From Zestomonas insulae (GTDB lineage Bacteria; Pseudomonadota; Gammaproteobacteria; Pseudomonadales; Pseudomonadaceae): a stretch of 64,000 nt of DNA. The position numbers and the translations under genes are program-made. Below the pieces are notes generated by a model. That model made no database searches. It was not told the origin of the DNA and was given only the letters and a program-made list of their open reading frames with translations. Below, in pieces: positions 1 to 9,108 of the stretch. The stretch covers positions 124,001 to 188,000 of the forward strand of contig NZ_JAFEUP010000002.1 of the NCBI RefSeq assembly GCF_016901015.1, given 5' to 3'. How positions within the stretch are numbered: the stretch's first letter is position 1; each line of letters begins with the position of its first letter.

Positions 1-421
1 CGAGGGTGGCCAGCACCTGCGGGAAGGCCACCAGCGACTGCACGCTCGGGTCCCAGGGCTGGTCGGCCACCTGCTTCACCGCGGCATCGCCATTGGCATC
101 CGGGTGCGCCTTGGACCAGGCCACCGCGTCGGCGACGTTGCCGGGGTAGGTGGTCGCCATCAGCACCTGGGCGAGCAGCGAGTCGGGGTAGAGCGCCAGG
201 GGGGCGAGCATCTGGTCCAGCTCCTCGACGCTGAACACCGCATCGCGCTGCGGCGCGGCGGGTGGCGCGGGCGTGGCGGGCGCCGGGGGTGCTGCCGGAG
301 CGGCGCTGGCCGGCGGTGCGGCCGGGGTGGCCGAGGCCGGTGGTGGCGGTGGGTCTTCCTTGTTGCAGCCTGCCAGCGCCAACATGGCGAACAGGACTGC
401 GCGATAGCGACAGGCAAACAT
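1..421 (-). CDS. DUF3300-type lipoprotein, C-terminal part outside window
   Basis: The reading frame starts at the ATG at 421 and runs off the left edge, so only about 140 N-terminal residues are visible. It has a short signal peptide ending in a lipobox-like LALAGC around residue 19, then a 40-residue linker almost wholly of Pro and Ala. The folded part begins LDQMLAPLALYPDSLLAQVL, the hallmark of DUF3300 proteins, which are envelope proteins of unknown function. A good ribosome binding site (AAAGGAGAAG) precedes the ATG. The gene is not obviously linked to the steroid genes. The family is recognised; the function is unknown. Confidence 0.8.
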   Translation of the reverse strand, partial: MFACRYRAVLFAMLALAGCNKEDPPPPPASATPAAPPASAAPAAPPAPATPAPPAAPQRDAVFSVEELDQMLAPLALYPDSLLAQVLMATTYPGNVADAVAWSKAHPDANGDAAVKQVADQPWDPSVQSLVAFPQVLATL

Positions 422-596
422 GACGCTTCTCCTTTGGCGGAAAAAGCGGAACGGTTCAGATGCGCCATGGCCGCTGCGGGCGCGCCCGGGCACTCGGTAA
501 ACCTTGGCCCAGGCGGTTCACACCGCACGGGCTGGCAGTCTCAGCGTAGAAGAATTGCGGCGAAGCCGAGCGCAATTTGCTCGGCGGTCGCGCCGG

Positions 597-1154
597 CTAG
601 CGCGCCGCCCAGATCTTGCTCAGCAGGTAGCTGCCCACCGCGGCCAGCATCAGCAGGCTGGGCGCGGGCGTGGCGTGGAGGAAATCGGTGGCGCGCCAGT
701 GGATGAACAACGCCAGCAGCGGCGGCAGCCACATCGCGCCCATCCAGCCGAGGAACCAGGTCTTCCACAGCGACTTGTCGAACTGCCCGGCGCGGATGTT
801 CCACACCAGGGTCAGCCCCCAGTAGACCAACAGCAGCGCCCAGAAATAGCGTGGCTTGCCCACCCCCGGCAGGCTGGCGCTGACGTCGACGTTCATCGCG
901 TTGATCGTCGGGTTGAGCACCAACAGTGCCCAGGTCAGCAGGCTGAAGGTGAGCATGTCGAGCAGCTTCATGTCGATGCGGTAATCGACCGGCTGGGTCT
1001 TGCGCTCGACCAGCTCGGAGGTCACCACCGTCTCGTTGAGCACGGTGATCACCAGCACCGCGGCCGGCCACATCAGCGGCGTGCCGAGGCCGACCAGGAA
1101 AGCCTGGCAGGCGCCGAGAAACAGGATGCCGCTGATCACGCTGTAGAAGCCCAT
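597..1154 (-). CDS. Hypothetical integral membrane protein
   Basis: This 185-residue protein starts at the ATG at 1154; the longer open frame upstream looks non-coding because it is rich in Arg and Pro and overlaps the TetR gene. About five hydrophobic segments are visible (roughly residues 3-25, 28-45, 68-85, 105-122 and 135-185), with a charged loop around residues 45-65. No family was recognised. It is the last gene of a minus-strand set lipoprotein - TetR - membrane protein, about 67 bases after the TetR stop, and may share the steroid-type promoter at 3370. Function unknown. Confidence 0.65.
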   Translation of the reverse strand: MGFYSVISGILFLGACQAFLVGLGTPLMWPAAVLVITVLNETVVTSELVERKTQPVDYRIDMKLLDMLTFSLLTWALLVLNPTINAMNVDVSASLPGVGKPRYFWALLLVYWGLTLVWNIRAGQFDKSLWKTWFLGWMGAMWLPPLLALFIHWRATDFLHATPAPSLLMLAAVGSYLLSKIWAAR

Positions 1155-1221
1155 GGGGTGTAGCCCTCCGCGCCGGCCTGGAGGAAAAGGTAGCTGCGCC
1201 CGCGGCGCTCTGCGCGCCGCG

Positions 1222-1770
1222 CTAGCGCCTGGCCAGGCTGCGCGCCACGCGCCGGGCCAGCGCCTGCTCGTCGACCGCCAACGCGCGGTCACCCTGGGTC
1301 AGCTCGCTGAGCGTGGTGTGCATGGCGGCGCCGAGCAGCAGCAGGGCGAGCGTCTCCGGGTCGGGTTGCTGCAACTCGGCGAGGCGCTGGCTGAGCGCGC
1401 GGTGCGCGGCGTAGCTGGCCTGGCCCTGCGGATCGGCATGGCGTGGCGGCGCGCTGGCGAGGCTCGCGCCGGCCAGCGGCAGCACGCGGCGGAACCAGGC
1501 GCGGGCGTGGACGAACAGCCTGGCCAGCCAGGCTTCGAACGGCTCGGCCGGGGCGGCGAGGGCGGTGAGCAGCGCCGGGTGCTCGTCGCCGGTCTCCAGC
1601 AGCAGCGCGCGCAGCAGCCCGGCCTTGTCGCCGAAGTTGTTGAACAGACTGGCCTCGGTGACCGCCGCGCGCCGCGCCACCGCACGGGTGGTCAGCACGC
1701 CGACACCCTGTTCGGCGAGCAGCGCGGCGGCGGCTTCGAGCAGCCGTTGGCGGACTCGCGGGCGAGCCAT
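1222..1770 (-). CDS. TetR/AcrR-family transcriptional regulator
   Basis: This 182-residue protein has an N-terminal TetR DNA-binding domain: residues 8-50 contain a helix-turn-helix with TTRAVARRAAVTEASLFNNF, the usual position and pattern. The C-terminal ligand-binding half is not specific enough to suggest an effector. Its ATG directly abuts the TGA of the upstream lipoprotein gene, so the two are very likely translationally coupled. It could regulate the lipoprotein gene or the neighbouring acyl-CoA dehydrogenase operon. Whether it binds the palindrome at 3370 is unknown; that palindrome recurs across the cluster and a LuxR-type protein is the likelier binder. Confidence 0.85.
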   Translation of the reverse strand: MARPRVRQRLLEAAAALLAEQGVGVLTTRAVARRAAVTEASLFNNFGDKAGLLRALLLETGDEHPALLTALAAPAEPFEAWLARLFVHARAWFRRVLPLAGASLASAPPRHADPQGQASYAAHRALSQRLAELQQPDPETLALLLLGAAMHTTLSELTQGDRALAVDEQALARRVARSLARR

Positions 1771-3306
1771 TCAGTCGGCGTCCCAGAGTGCCACCAGGCC
1801 GCCGAAGGTGCCGACGTAGGCGGTGCCGTCCGGCGCCAGGGTGATCGGCGACCAGTTGTTGTCGAACGCCTGACCGACCCCGGCGAGCGCCTTGAAGCGT
1901 GTCGCGCCGCTGGCGAAGTCCAGCGCGGTGAGGTACCAGGCGTTCTCGCCATTGGCCTGCGGCTCGAAGCTGTAGAAGTAGGCCAGGCCGCTTTGCACCG
2001 AGAGCTTGGGCACCGCCGACGGCGAGCGCTCCGGCGAATGCCAGACCAGATCGCAGCCCGATTCGTCGGCGCGCAAGTCGACGCGGCTGATCCCGCCGCT
2101 CACCGCGCCCCAGTCTTCCTGCGCAAAGGCGCTGCTGTAGCCGTGGTTGTTCTCGGCGATCAGCGAACGGCCCCAGCCGATCAGCGAGTTGTCGGTGGCC
2201 GAGGCGTCGTTGGCGAACAGCGGCAACTGGCAGATCAGGCGCTGGCCGGCGAAGCCCGGTTCGCGGCGGTAGACCAGCAGGTTGATGCGCCGATCGGCGT
2301 TGTCGGTGATCGCCACGTAGCGCTCGCCGAGCAGCGTCGGCGTGGTGCCGCTGCCCTGGCTGAGCGAGCCGGACTTGCGCGCGCTGCCGCGGTCGTAGAC
2401 CTCGCGCCAGGCCTGTTGCGGCTGACCGGCGGCGTCCAGGGCGAACAGGTACATAGCATGGTCGGAGACCAGGTACAGGCCGGCGGCGTCCAGTGCCACG
2501 CCGTTCTGGATCTCCTCGCCGGCCAGCTGCGTGCCGTGCACCGCGCCGTCCTGTGGGTTCAGCGTGCCGAGCCGGCCGCGTCGGGTCCACCACCAGATCA
2601 GTCCACCCTCGTCGGGCATCACCCCGGTGATCGGGTCGCACTCGCCGCTGGGGAACCAGGCGCTCGGTCGCACGCAGTCGTGCGGCACCTGCGTGCTGAG
2701 GTCCCAGGCGTCGACCTGCTCGAAGCGCCACTGGCCCTCGGCGTCCTGGCGGTGGGCGATGCGCTGGATGCGCTGCTCGGCGTTGGCGATCACCACGCGG
2801 TCCTGGTTGTCGAGGTAGAAGTAGGCGCCCGACGAGTCGGACATGATCTTGTCCGGGTCGAGGGTGATCAGCGCATGGAAGGTCGACGGCCGTGCCGGCA
2901 GCGGGTAGCGCGCCAGCAGTTTGAGGCTGCGCGGTTCGAGCAGCTGCAGTTCGAACTGCAGCAGGTTGGCGCACAGCACCACCAAGCGCCCACCGCGATC
3001 GAAGGTGTGGATCGGGCACATGCCGCCCGGCTTGCGGCTGCCGTCGCGGCTGGCGACCTGCATCGCGCGACCGAGCGGGCCGGGGCCGGGATGGCTGTCC
3101 GAGCTGTAGCCGTCGCCGTGCATGTAGCCGTTGCCGTTGGCGGCCAGGTGCGGGTTCCGCGGCAGGCGGCCGGGCAGTGGCGTCGCGGTCGCCGGTTGGC
3201 CGAGCAGTAGCGGCGCTGCGCCGGCGCTGGCCAGCGGGGTCGGCTCGGGCGGTTCGCTGCAGGCGCTGAGCAACGCGAGCAGGAGCAGCAGCAACAGGTG
3301 GCGCAT
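1771..3306 (-). CDS. Exported lipoprotein, beta-propeller-like, unknown function
   Basis: This 511-residue protein has a very hydrophobic signal sequence ending in LLALLSAC, a clear lipobox with Cys around residue 16, so it should be lipid-anchored. The rest contains repeated short strands, each with a Gly/Asp turn and an aromatic end, such as VSDHAMYLFALDAAG and APDGTAYVGTFGGLVALWD, as in PQQ- or NHL-type beta-propellers. No catalytic motif was recognised. It is transcribed away from the acyl-CoA dehydrogenase operon, with the shared palindromic site at 3370-3385 between them, which links it to steroid growth by inference. It might bind or transfer a hydrophobic substrate in the envelope; that is a guess. 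Confidence 0.7.
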   Translation of the reverse strand: MRHLLLLLLLALLSACSEPPEPTPLASAGAAPLLLGQPATATPLPGRLPRNPHLAANGNGYMHGDGYSSDSHPGPGPLGRAMQVASRDGSRKPGGMCPIHTFDRGGRLVVLCANLLQFELQLLEPRSLKLLARYPLPARPSTFHALITLDPDKIMSDSSGAYFYLDNQDRVVIANAEQRIQRIAHRQDAEGQWRFEQVDAWDLSTQVPHDCVRPSAWFPSGECDPITGVMPDEGGLIWWWTRRGRLGTLNPQDGAVHGTQLAGEEIQNGVALDAAGLYLVSDHAMYLFALDAAGQPQQAWREVYDRGSARKSGSLSQGSGTTPTLLGERYVAITDNADRRINLLVYRREPGFAGQRLICQLPLFANDASATDNSLIGWGRSLIAENNHGYSSAFAQEDWGAVSGGISRVDLRADESGCDLVWHSPERSPSAVPKLSVQSGLAYFYSFEPQANGENAWYLTALDFASGATRFKALAGVGQAFDNNWSPITLAPDGTAYVGTFGGLVALWDAD

Positions 3307-3369
3307 GGCGGTCGTCCTTGGGTGGTTGTTCGAGTGCCGCTATAAAAACCGCTCGGCGCGCCGGGCGCC

Positions 3370-3385
3370 TCGTCCACACGGACGA
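3370..3385. promoter_or_regulatory. Steroid-regulon palindrome, divergent site
   Basis: Perfect 16-bp palindrome TCGTCCACACGGACGA between the lipoprotein gene and the acyl-CoA dehydrogenase operon. -10-like hexamers lie about 33 bp from the centre on both sides (3408-3413 rightward, 3342-3347 leftward). It matches eight other sites in the window. Confidence 0.7.
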
Positions 3386-3459
3386 TTCCCGCGCCGCCGC
3401 CTGCCGCCAGACTTGCCGGCAACGGGGCCTGCCGCCCCGGCAGCAGAAGGCTTGTACCC

Positions 3460-4632
3460 ATGGATTTCGCGTTCAGCGACGAGCAGGACATGATTCGCGC
3501 ATCCGCCGAGAGCTTCCTCGCCGATGTCGCCGACTCCGCGGCCGTACGCGCCGCGATGGCCAGTGCCGACGGCTACGACGCCGCGCTCTGGCAGCGCCTC
3601 TGCGGCGAATTGTACTGGCCGGCCATCCACATTCCCGAGGCCTACGGCGGGCTCGGCCTGGGCTTCGTCGAACTGGCGATCCTCCTCGAACAGATGGGCC
3701 GCCGGCTGTTCTGTTCACCGTTCTACGCCACCGCCTGCCTGGCCGTGCCGGCGCTGCTGCTCGGCGGCAGCGAGGCGCAGAAGCAGGCCTGGCTGCCGCG
3801 CCTGGCCGCCGGCGAACTGACCGCCACGCTCGGTTACATCGGTGGCGGCCGCTGGGATGCCGCGGCGGTGGAAATGACCGTCGTCGCCGAAGGCGACGGC
3901 TTCGTGCTCGACGGCCGCCTGCGCCAGGTGGTCGACGGCCACAGCGCCGGGCTGCTGATCGTCGCCGCGCGCACGCCGGGTAGCCGTGGCGCGCAGGGCC
4001 TCAGCCTGTTCGTCGTGGACGCCAGCAGCGCCGGCATCCAGCGCACGCCGCAGGCGACTCTCGACCAGACCCGCAAGCTCGCCGAGCTGCAGTTCAGCCA
4101 GGTCTACGTCGGCGCCGACTGCCTGCTCGGCGTGGCCGGGCAGGGCGCGCCGCTGCTCGACCAGGTGCTGCGCCTGGCCTGCGTGGCGCTGGCCGCCGAG
4201 CAGGTCGGCGGCGCCCAGCAGGCGCTCGACCTGACCCTCGCCTATTGCGCCGAACGCCAGCAGTTCGGTCGGCCGATCGCCAGCTTCCAGGCCATCAAGC
4301 ACCGCGCCGCGGACATGATGGTGCAGCTCGAGTGCGCGCGTTCGGCGGCCTACTACGCGGCCTGCGTCGCCGAGGAGGCGCTGGCCGTCGGCGGTGATCC
4401 GCAGGTCGCCAGCGAGCTGCCGCTGGCCGCCGCGCTGGCCAAGGCGCAGTGCTCGGAGGCGTTCTTCCACTGCGCCGCCGAGGCCATCCAGCTGCACGGC
4501 GGGGTCGGCTTCACCTGGGAATACGACCCGCACCTGTACTTCAAGCGCGCCCGCGCCAGCGAGGCGTTCCTCGGCGCGCCGGCGCTGCACCGCGAGCGCA
4601 TCGCCGCGCACCTGCTGGGAGAGCTGGCATGA
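3460..4632 (+). CDS. Acyl-CoA dehydrogenase, FadE-type subunit
   Basis: This 390-residue protein has the full acyl-CoA dehydrogenase layout: N-terminal helical domain with EAYGGLGLGFVELAILLEQMG, a middle beta domain, and a C-terminal domain with RQQFGRPIASFQAIKHRAADM and IQLHGGVGFTWEYDPHLYFKRA. It should desaturate an acyl-CoA thioester using FAD and pass electrons to ETF. The gene overlaps the next dehydrogenase gene by four bases (ATGA). Such pairs in actinobacterial steroid clusters form alpha2beta2 enzymes, which is a reasonable inference here. The substrate is probably a steroid-ring or side-chain CoA ester. It is first in an operon with an IpdF-like SDR, and the promoter palindrome lies at 3370. 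Confidence 0.88.
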   Translation: MDFAFSDEQDMIRASAESFLADVADSAAVRAAMASADGYDAALWQRLCGELYWPAIHIPEAYGGLGLGFVELAILLEQMGRRLFCSPFYATACLAVPALLLGGSEAQKQAWLPRLAAGELTATLGYIGGGRWDAAAVEMTVVAEGDGFVLDGRLRQVVDGHSAGLLIVAARTPGSRGAQGLSLFVVDASSAGIQRTPQATLDQTRKLAELQFSQVYVGADCLLGVAGQGAPLLDQVLRLACVALAAEQVGGAQQALDLTLAYCAERQQFGRPIASFQAIKHRAADMMVQLECARSAAYYAACVAEEALAVGGDPQVASELPLAAALAKAQCSEAFFHCAAEAIQLHGGVGFTWEYDPHLYFKRARASEAFLGAPALHRERIAAHLLGELA

Positions 4633-5816
4633 GGATCAGTTTCACCGCCGAAGACGAAGCCTTCCGCGCCGAGGTGGCCGCCTGGCTGGCCGCCAACCTG
4701 ACGGGCGAATTCGCCGAGCTGCGCTTTCGCGGCGGGCCGGGCGACGAACACAGTTTCCCCGAGCAGCGCAAAGCCTGGGAGCGCAAGCTCGCCGCCGGCG
4801 GCTGGACCTGCGTCGGCTGGGCGCCTGAGCACGGCGGGCGCTGCCTGTCGATCAGCCAGCAGGTGATCTTCCACGAGGAATACGCGCGCGCCGGCGGGCC
4901 GGGGCGCATGGGCCACATCGGCGAAGGCCTGGCCGGGCCGACCATCGCCGCGTTCGGCACGCCCGAGCAGCAGCGTCGCCTGCTGCCGGGCATCGTCAGC
5001 GGCGCGGAGTTCTGGTGCCAGGGCTATTCCGAGCCGGGCGCCGGTTCCGACCTGGCCAACGTCAAGACCCGCGCCACCCTGGTCAACGGCACCTGGCGGA
5101 TCAGCGGGCAGAAGGTCTGGACCTCGCTGGCCCACGAGTCCGACTGGTGCTTCGTCATCGCCCGCACCGAGCCGGGCAGCGTCGGTCATCAGGGGCTGTC
5201 GTTCCTGCTGGTGCCGATGCGCCAGGCCGGCATCACGGTGCGGCCGATCGAGCAGCTGACCGGCACCTCGGAGTTCAACGAGGTGTTTTTCGACGAGGCC
5301 GAGACCGACGCGGCGAACCTGCTCGGCGCGCCCGGCGACGGCTGGAAGATCGCCATGGCGTTGCTCGGCTTCGAGCGCGGGGTGTCGACCCTTGGCCAGC
5401 AGATGCAGTTCCACAACGAGTTGGACGAGATCATCGCCATCGCCAAGGCCAATGGCGCGGCCAACGACCCGCTGCTGCGCCAGCGTCTGGCTCAGGCCTG
5501 GGGCGGCCTGCGCATCCTCCGCTACAACTCGCTGCGCATGCTCTCCGGCAGCCAGGACGGCACGCTGCGCCGCGAGGCGATGATCTACAAGCTGTGCTGG
5601 TCGAGCTGGCACGCCGAGCTGGGCAAGCTGGCGATGGACGTGCTCGGCGCCGAGGCCGAGCTGCTCGACGGCGCGCCCTACCAGCTGGGGCGCCTGCAGG
5701 CGATGTTCCTGTTCAGCCGCGCCGACACCATCTACGGCGGCACCAACGAAATCCAACGCAACATCATCGCCGAGCGCGCCCTGGGCATGCCCCGCGAGCC
5801 GCGCGTGCGCGCCTGA
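4629..5816 (+). CDS. Acyl-CoA dehydrogenase, FadE30-like
   Basis: This 395-residue protein starts at the ATG overlapping the previous stop codon; a longer open frame upstream is a shadow of the preceding gene. Motifs include the WCQGYSEPGAGSDLANVKTR flavin/substrate loop and the C-terminal IYGGTNEIQRNIIAERALG. In many acyl-CoA dehydrogenases the second residue of that last motif is the catalytic Glu (YEGT); here it is Gly, so the base must come from elsewhere. This also occurs in other steroid-pathway FadE proteins. The overall sequence and the following SDR gene resemble the FadE30-IpdF pair acting on 5-hydroxy-HIP-CoA in actinobacteria. The assignment is by resemblance and context. Confidence 0.85.
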   Translation: MRISFTAEDEAFRAEVAAWLAANLTGEFAELRFRGGPGDEHSFPEQRKAWERKLAAGGWTCVGWAPEHGGRCLSISQQVIFHEEYARAGGPGRMGHIGEGLAGPTIAAFGTPEQQRRLLPGIVSGAEFWCQGYSEPGAGSDLANVKTRATLVNGTWRISGQKVWTSLAHESDWCFVIARTEPGSVGHQGLSFLLVPMRQAGITVRPIEQLTGTSEFNEVFFDEAETDAANLLGAPGDGWKIAMALLGFERGVSTLGQQMQFHNELDEIIAIAKANGAANDPLLRQRLAQAWGGLRILRYNSLRMLSGSQDGTLRREAMIYKLCWSSWHAELGKLAMDVLGAEAELLDGAPYQLGRLQAMFLFSRADTIYGGTNEIQRNIIAERALGMPREPRVRA

Positions 5817-5829
5817 TTCGAGGAAGACC

Positions 5830-6615
5830 ATGAGCAGTATTCCCACCTATGTTCCCGGGCACGGCCTGCTGCGCGGCAAGTCGGTGCTGATCACCGCCGC
5901 CGCCGGCGCCGGCATCGGTTTTGCCGCCGCCCAGCGCGCCGCCGAGGAAGGCTGTCGCGCGCTGATGATCAGCGACATCCACGAGGGCCGCCTGGCCCAG
6001 GCGGTCGACAAGCTGCGTGCCGAGACCGGCCTGAGCGAGGTCCACGGCCAGCTGTGCAACGTCGCCGACGAGGCCCAGGTGCAGGCGCTGATCGCCGCCG
6101 CCGAGCGCACGCTGGACGGCGTCGACGTGCTGATCAACAACGCCGGGCTGGGCGGCTCGCGGCTGCTCATCGAGATGCCCGACGAGGAGTGGCTGCGGGT
6201 GCTCGACGTCACCCTCACCGGCACCATGCGCATGACCCGGGCGATGCTGCCGCACATGATCGGCCGGAAGCAGGGGGTGATCGTCAACAACGCCTCGGTG
6301 CTCGGCTGGCGCGCGCAGAAGGAGCAGAGCCATTACGCCGCGGCCAAGGCCGGGGTGATGGCACTGACCCGCTGCGCGGCGGTGGAGGCCGCCGAACACG
6401 GCATCCGCATCAACGCGGTGAGCCCGAGCATCGCCCTGCACGATTTCCTCAAGAAGTCCGCACCGAAGGAACTGCTCGAGCGCCTGGCCGGCGGCGAGGC
6501 GTTCGGCCGCGCCGCGGAAGTCTGGGAAGTGGCCAACGTGATGATGTTCCTGGCCAGCGACTACAGCTCGTACATGACCGGCGAAGTGCTGTCGGTCTCC
6601 AGCCAGAGGGCCTGA
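5830..6615 (+). CDS. ipdF: Short-chain dehydrogenase, IpdF-like
   Basis: This 261-residue SDR begins with VPGHGLLRGKSVLITAAAG, the extended N-terminus and AAAGAGIG nucleotide-binding loop I associate with IpdF-type enzymes. The NNAG motif (around residue 105), the catalytic Ser in NNASVLGW and SHYAAAKAG with YxxxK are all present, so it should be active with NAD(P). IpdF oxidises the 5-hydroxyl of the HIP-CoA intermediate left after steroid rings A and B are removed. The gene sits 13 bases after the FadE30-like gene and two bases before a MaoC hydratase, as expected for beta-oxidation of that intermediate. The SDR fold is certain; the substrate is inferred. Confidence 0.8.
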   Translation: MSSIPTYVPGHGLLRGKSVLITAAAGAGIGFAAAQRAAEEGCRALMISDIHEGRLAQAVDKLRAETGLSEVHGQLCNVADEAQVQALIAAAERTLDGVDVLINNAGLGGSRLLIEMPDEEWLRVLDVTLTGTMRMTRAMLPHMIGRKQGVIVNNASVLGWRAQKEQSHYAAAKAGVMALTRCAAVEAAEHGIRINAVSPSIALHDFLKKSAPKELLERLAGGEAFGRAAEVWEVANVMMFLASDYSSYMTGEVLSVSSQRA

Positions 6616-6617
6616 GC

Positions 6618-7076
6618 ATGACGCAGATTTTCGCCAACCCCTTCGAGCTGTTCGCCTACGTCGCCAGCGAACTCGGCCACAGCGACTGGCTGACCGTCGA
6701 GCAGGCGCGCATCGACCAGTTCGCCGAAGCCACCGGCGACCACCAGTGGATTCACGTCGATCCGGTGCGCGCCGCCAGCGGCCCGTTCGGCACCTGCATC
6801 GCCCACGGCTACCTGACCCTGGCGCTGGTCAACCTGTTCCTGCCGCAGATCGTCGAGGTGCGCGGCATCAGCATGGGCGTCAACTACGGCTGCGAGCGGG
6901 TGCGCTTCCCCAACGTGGTCAAGGTCGGCAGCCGGGTGCGCGGCAGTGCGCGGCTGGTGGCGGTGGAAGAAGTGAAGGGCGGCGTGCAGGCGACCATCCG
7001 CGTCAGCGTCGAAATCGACGGCGAGGAACGCCCAGGCTGCGTGGTGGACACCATCAGTCGCTATTACCCGAGCTGA
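6618..7076 (+). CDS. MaoC-family hydratase (hot-dog fold)
   Basis: This 152-residue protein has the (R)-specific enoyl-CoA hydratase motif: FAEATGDHQWIHVDPVRA, with the catalytic Asp and His, followed by IAHGYLTLALV. It probably adds water to the enoyl-CoA made by the upstream dehydrogenases. The start is the ATG at 6618, two bases after the SDR stop codon; longer open frames upstream are shadows. The single-domain size fits NodN/MaoC-type hydratases. The exact position in the steroid pathway is inferred only from neighbours. The operon probably ends here or runs through the repeat-filled gap into the thiolase gene. Confidence 0.85.
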   Translation: MTQIFANPFELFAYVASELGHSDWLTVEQARIDQFAEATGDHQWIHVDPVRAASGPFGTCIAHGYLTLALVNLFLPQIVEVRGISMGVNYGCERVRFPNVVKVGSRVRGSARLVAVEEVKGGVQATIRVSVEIDGEERPGCVVDTISRYYPS

Positions 7077-7429
7077 GTGATTGGCCAACCTTCTGCCCTC
7101 ACCCTAACCCTGGCTGCGCGCCCCGCTCCTGAGGAAGAGGGGACTGATTGGCACCTGGGTCAGTCGCTATGCCGCTCTTTCCCCCTCTCCCCTTGGGAGA
7201 GGGGCAGGGGTGAGGGGGCGGTATCTCTTCCCGTGAGTCTTCTGGGTTCCCGCCTGCGCGGGAACGACGAGGGAAGGGGGTGTTCTCGCCTTGAGCGATC
7301 TGAAGGTACATGCCGACCACCTGCCACCCCCGTCGTCCCCGCGCAGGCGGGGACCCAATCAACAGCCTACCCAGCCATTTCCCCGGAGCACCTCCGGGCT
7401 ACCGAGCAACCGCAGTCGAGGAATTCGCA
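7077..7429. repeat. Gap with two repeat families (types A and C)
   Basis: No convincing gene. It holds type C elements (CCCTCACCCTAACCC and inverted copies around 7095-7215) and two type A hairpins (CCCGCCTGCGCGGGAACGACG at 7249-7269 and its inverted counterpart at 7331-7356). The two type A copies face each other. The thiolase promoter or its readthrough must cross this region. Confidence 0.7.
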
Positions 7430-8632
7430 ATGAAAGAAGCCGTCATCGTCTCCACCGCCCGCACGCCGATCGGCAAGGCCTTCCGTGGCGCCTACAACGA
7501 CACCGAGGCGCCGGTGCTCGGCGGCCATGTGGTGGCCGAGGCGGTGCGCCGCGCCGGTATCGAGCCGGGCGAGGTAGATGACGTGATCATCGGCGCCGCC
7601 GCCCAGCAGGGCACCCAGGCCTACAACCTCGGCCGCCTCTGTGCGGTGGCCGGCGGCCTGCCGCCCAGCGTGGCCGGCATGGCCATCGAGCGGCAGTGCT
7701 CGTCCGGGCTGATGTCGATCGCCTGGGCGGCGAAGAGCATCATCTGCGACGAGATCGATATCGCCGTGGCCGGCGGCCTGGAATCCATCTCGCTGGTGCA
7801 GAACAAGCACAAGAACAGCTACCGCAACCAGTCGCAGGCGGTGCTGGAACAGGACCCGACCGCCTACATCGCGATGCTCGAGACCGCCGAGATCGTCGCC
7901 GAGCGCTACGGCATCTCGCGTGCCGCGCAGGATGAATACAGCTACCACAGCCAGTTGCGCACCGCGCTGGCGCAGAGCGCCGGGCTGTTCGACGCCGAGC
8001 TGGCGCCGCTGACCACCCGCCAGGCGCTGTTCGACAAGGCGAGCGGCGAGACCCGCTACCAGGCGGTGACGCTGCAGCGCGACGAATGCAACCGCGCCGA
8101 CACCACCCTGGCCGGCCTCGGCGAACTGGCCCCGGTGTGGCCGGGCGGCCAGTGGAGCGCGGCGGGCAAGCACATCACCGCCGGCAACGCTTCGCAGTTG
8201 TCCGACGGCGCCTCGGCCTCGGTGCTGATGAGCGCCAAGCTTGCCGAGCAGAAGGGCCTGGAGCCGCTGGGCATCTACCGCGGCCTGGCGGTGGCCGGTT
8301 GCAACGCCGACGAGATGGGCATCGGCCCGGTCTACGCGATTCCCAAGCTGCTCAAGCGCCACGGCCTGAAGCTCGACCACATTGGCCTGTGGGAGATCAA
8401 CGAAGCGTTCGCCTGCCAGGTGTTGTATTGCCGCGACACCCTCGGCATCCCCGACGAGCGCCTCAACGTCAACGGCGGCGCAATCGCCATCGGCCACCCG
8501 TTCGGCATGTCCGGCGCGCGGATGGTTGGCCACGCCCTGCTCGAGGGCAAACGCCGCGGCCTGCGCTACGTGGTGGTGAGCATGTGCATCGGCGGCGGCA
8601 TGGGTGCGGCGGCGCTGTTCGAGGTGGTCTGA
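7430..8632 (+). CDS. fadA6: Acetyl-CoA acyltransferase (thiolase), FadA6-like
   Basis: This 400-residue type II thiolase has the nucleophilic Cys at residue 90 in [11 protein letters not shown], the [18 protein letters not shown] motif with the active-site His, and the C-terminal CIGGGMGAA with the second Cys. It should cleave a beta-ketoacyl-CoA and release acetyl-CoA. Its place behind FadE30-, IpdF- and MaoC-like genes matches FadA6, which acts in HIP catabolism. The start is the ATG at 7430 preceded by GAGGAATTCGCA; an upstream extension would translate repeat DNA. It is separated from maoC by 353 bases of repeats, so cotranscription is uncertain. Confidence 0.88.
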   Translation: MKEAVIVSTARTPIGKAFRGAYNDTEAPVLGGHVVAEAVRRAGIEPGEVDDVIIGAAAQQGTQAYNLGRLCAVAGGLPPSVAGMAIERQCSSGLMSIAWAAKSIICDEIDIAVAGGLESISLVQNKHKNSYRNQSQAVLEQDPTAYIAMLETAEIVAERYGISRAAQDEYSYHSQLRTALAQSAGLFDAELAPLTTRQALFDKASGETRYQAVTLQRDECNRADTTLAGLGELAPVWPGGQWSAAGKHITAGNASQLSDGASASVLMSAKLAEQKGLEPLGIYRGLAVAGCNADEMGIGPVYAIPKLLKRHGLKLDHIGLWEINEAFACQVLYCRDTLGIPDERLNVNGGAIAIGHPFGMSGARMVGHALLEGKRRGLRYVVVSMCIGGGMGAAALFEVV

Positions 8633-8877
8633 AGACTCTCAAGGCCACCGCGCCGACTCCACTAAGCGCGGTGCCTCCCCATCTGGGTAAAGCGATGAAC
8701 GGCGCTGGGTGCATGGCCCAGCTCGACGTGGTCAGCCAGGTTTTCGGCCTGCTCGGCAGCGTCGAGGCTGGGCCGATCACGTCGCCCTGCCAGTCCGGCA
8801 AACGCTTGAAGTAGAGCGACTGATAGAGACTCGGCGAGCCACGCCCAAGTCGCTCGGCAACCTCAATGAAACCGCTA

Positions 8878-8907
8878 ACGGCAGCCTCGCAAGCTGCCGT
8901 TTTTTTA
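8878..8907 (+). terminator. Rho-independent terminator
   Basis: Stem ACGGCAGC / GCTGCCGT with a 7-base loop followed by seven T. It would stop transcription coming from the thiolase gene before the lipase operon. Confidence 0.75.
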
Positions 8908-8969
8908 TGGCGCAGCGCGTGAGGACGCAGATGGCGTGCTCTTGCCCCCCCCCCTGGTTGGAGGGGGTA

Positions 8970-8986
8970 GGGGGTCTGAATTTGCT
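8970..8986 (+). promoter_or_regulatory. Possible sigma-54 promoter of the lipase operon
   Basis: GG at 8972-8973 and GC at 8984-8985 are ten bases apart, with TTTGC at the -12 element. The -24 element (GGGTC) departs from TGGCAC. Lipase operons of some Pseudomonas species are known to be sigma-54 dependent, which makes this weak match worth recording. Confidence 0.3.
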
Positions 8987-9108
8987 TCCAATACTTTCCA
9001 GCGATGACGGCCAAGCCGAAATTCCGGAAAGGAGGTGACCAACGAGCAGACCGCGCAACCACACGCAGCATTCCAGACATTACAAAAACAAAAAGTTGAG
9101 GGAATGAA

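Larger units (their letters stand above)
8633..9108. other. Intergenic region upstream of lipase
   Basis: No confident gene. Positions 8650-8850 look like remnant coding sequence on one strand or the other, but neither frame matches anything I recognise. A terminator-like hairpin lies at 8878-8907, and a possible sigma-54 promoter at 8970-8986. Confidence 0.5.

Noticed and set aside
160-528. Arg/Pro/His-rich 122-codon ORF at the left edge
   Set aside because: It lies in a wrong frame over the DUF3300 lipoprotein gene, whose frame has a signal peptide and RBS.
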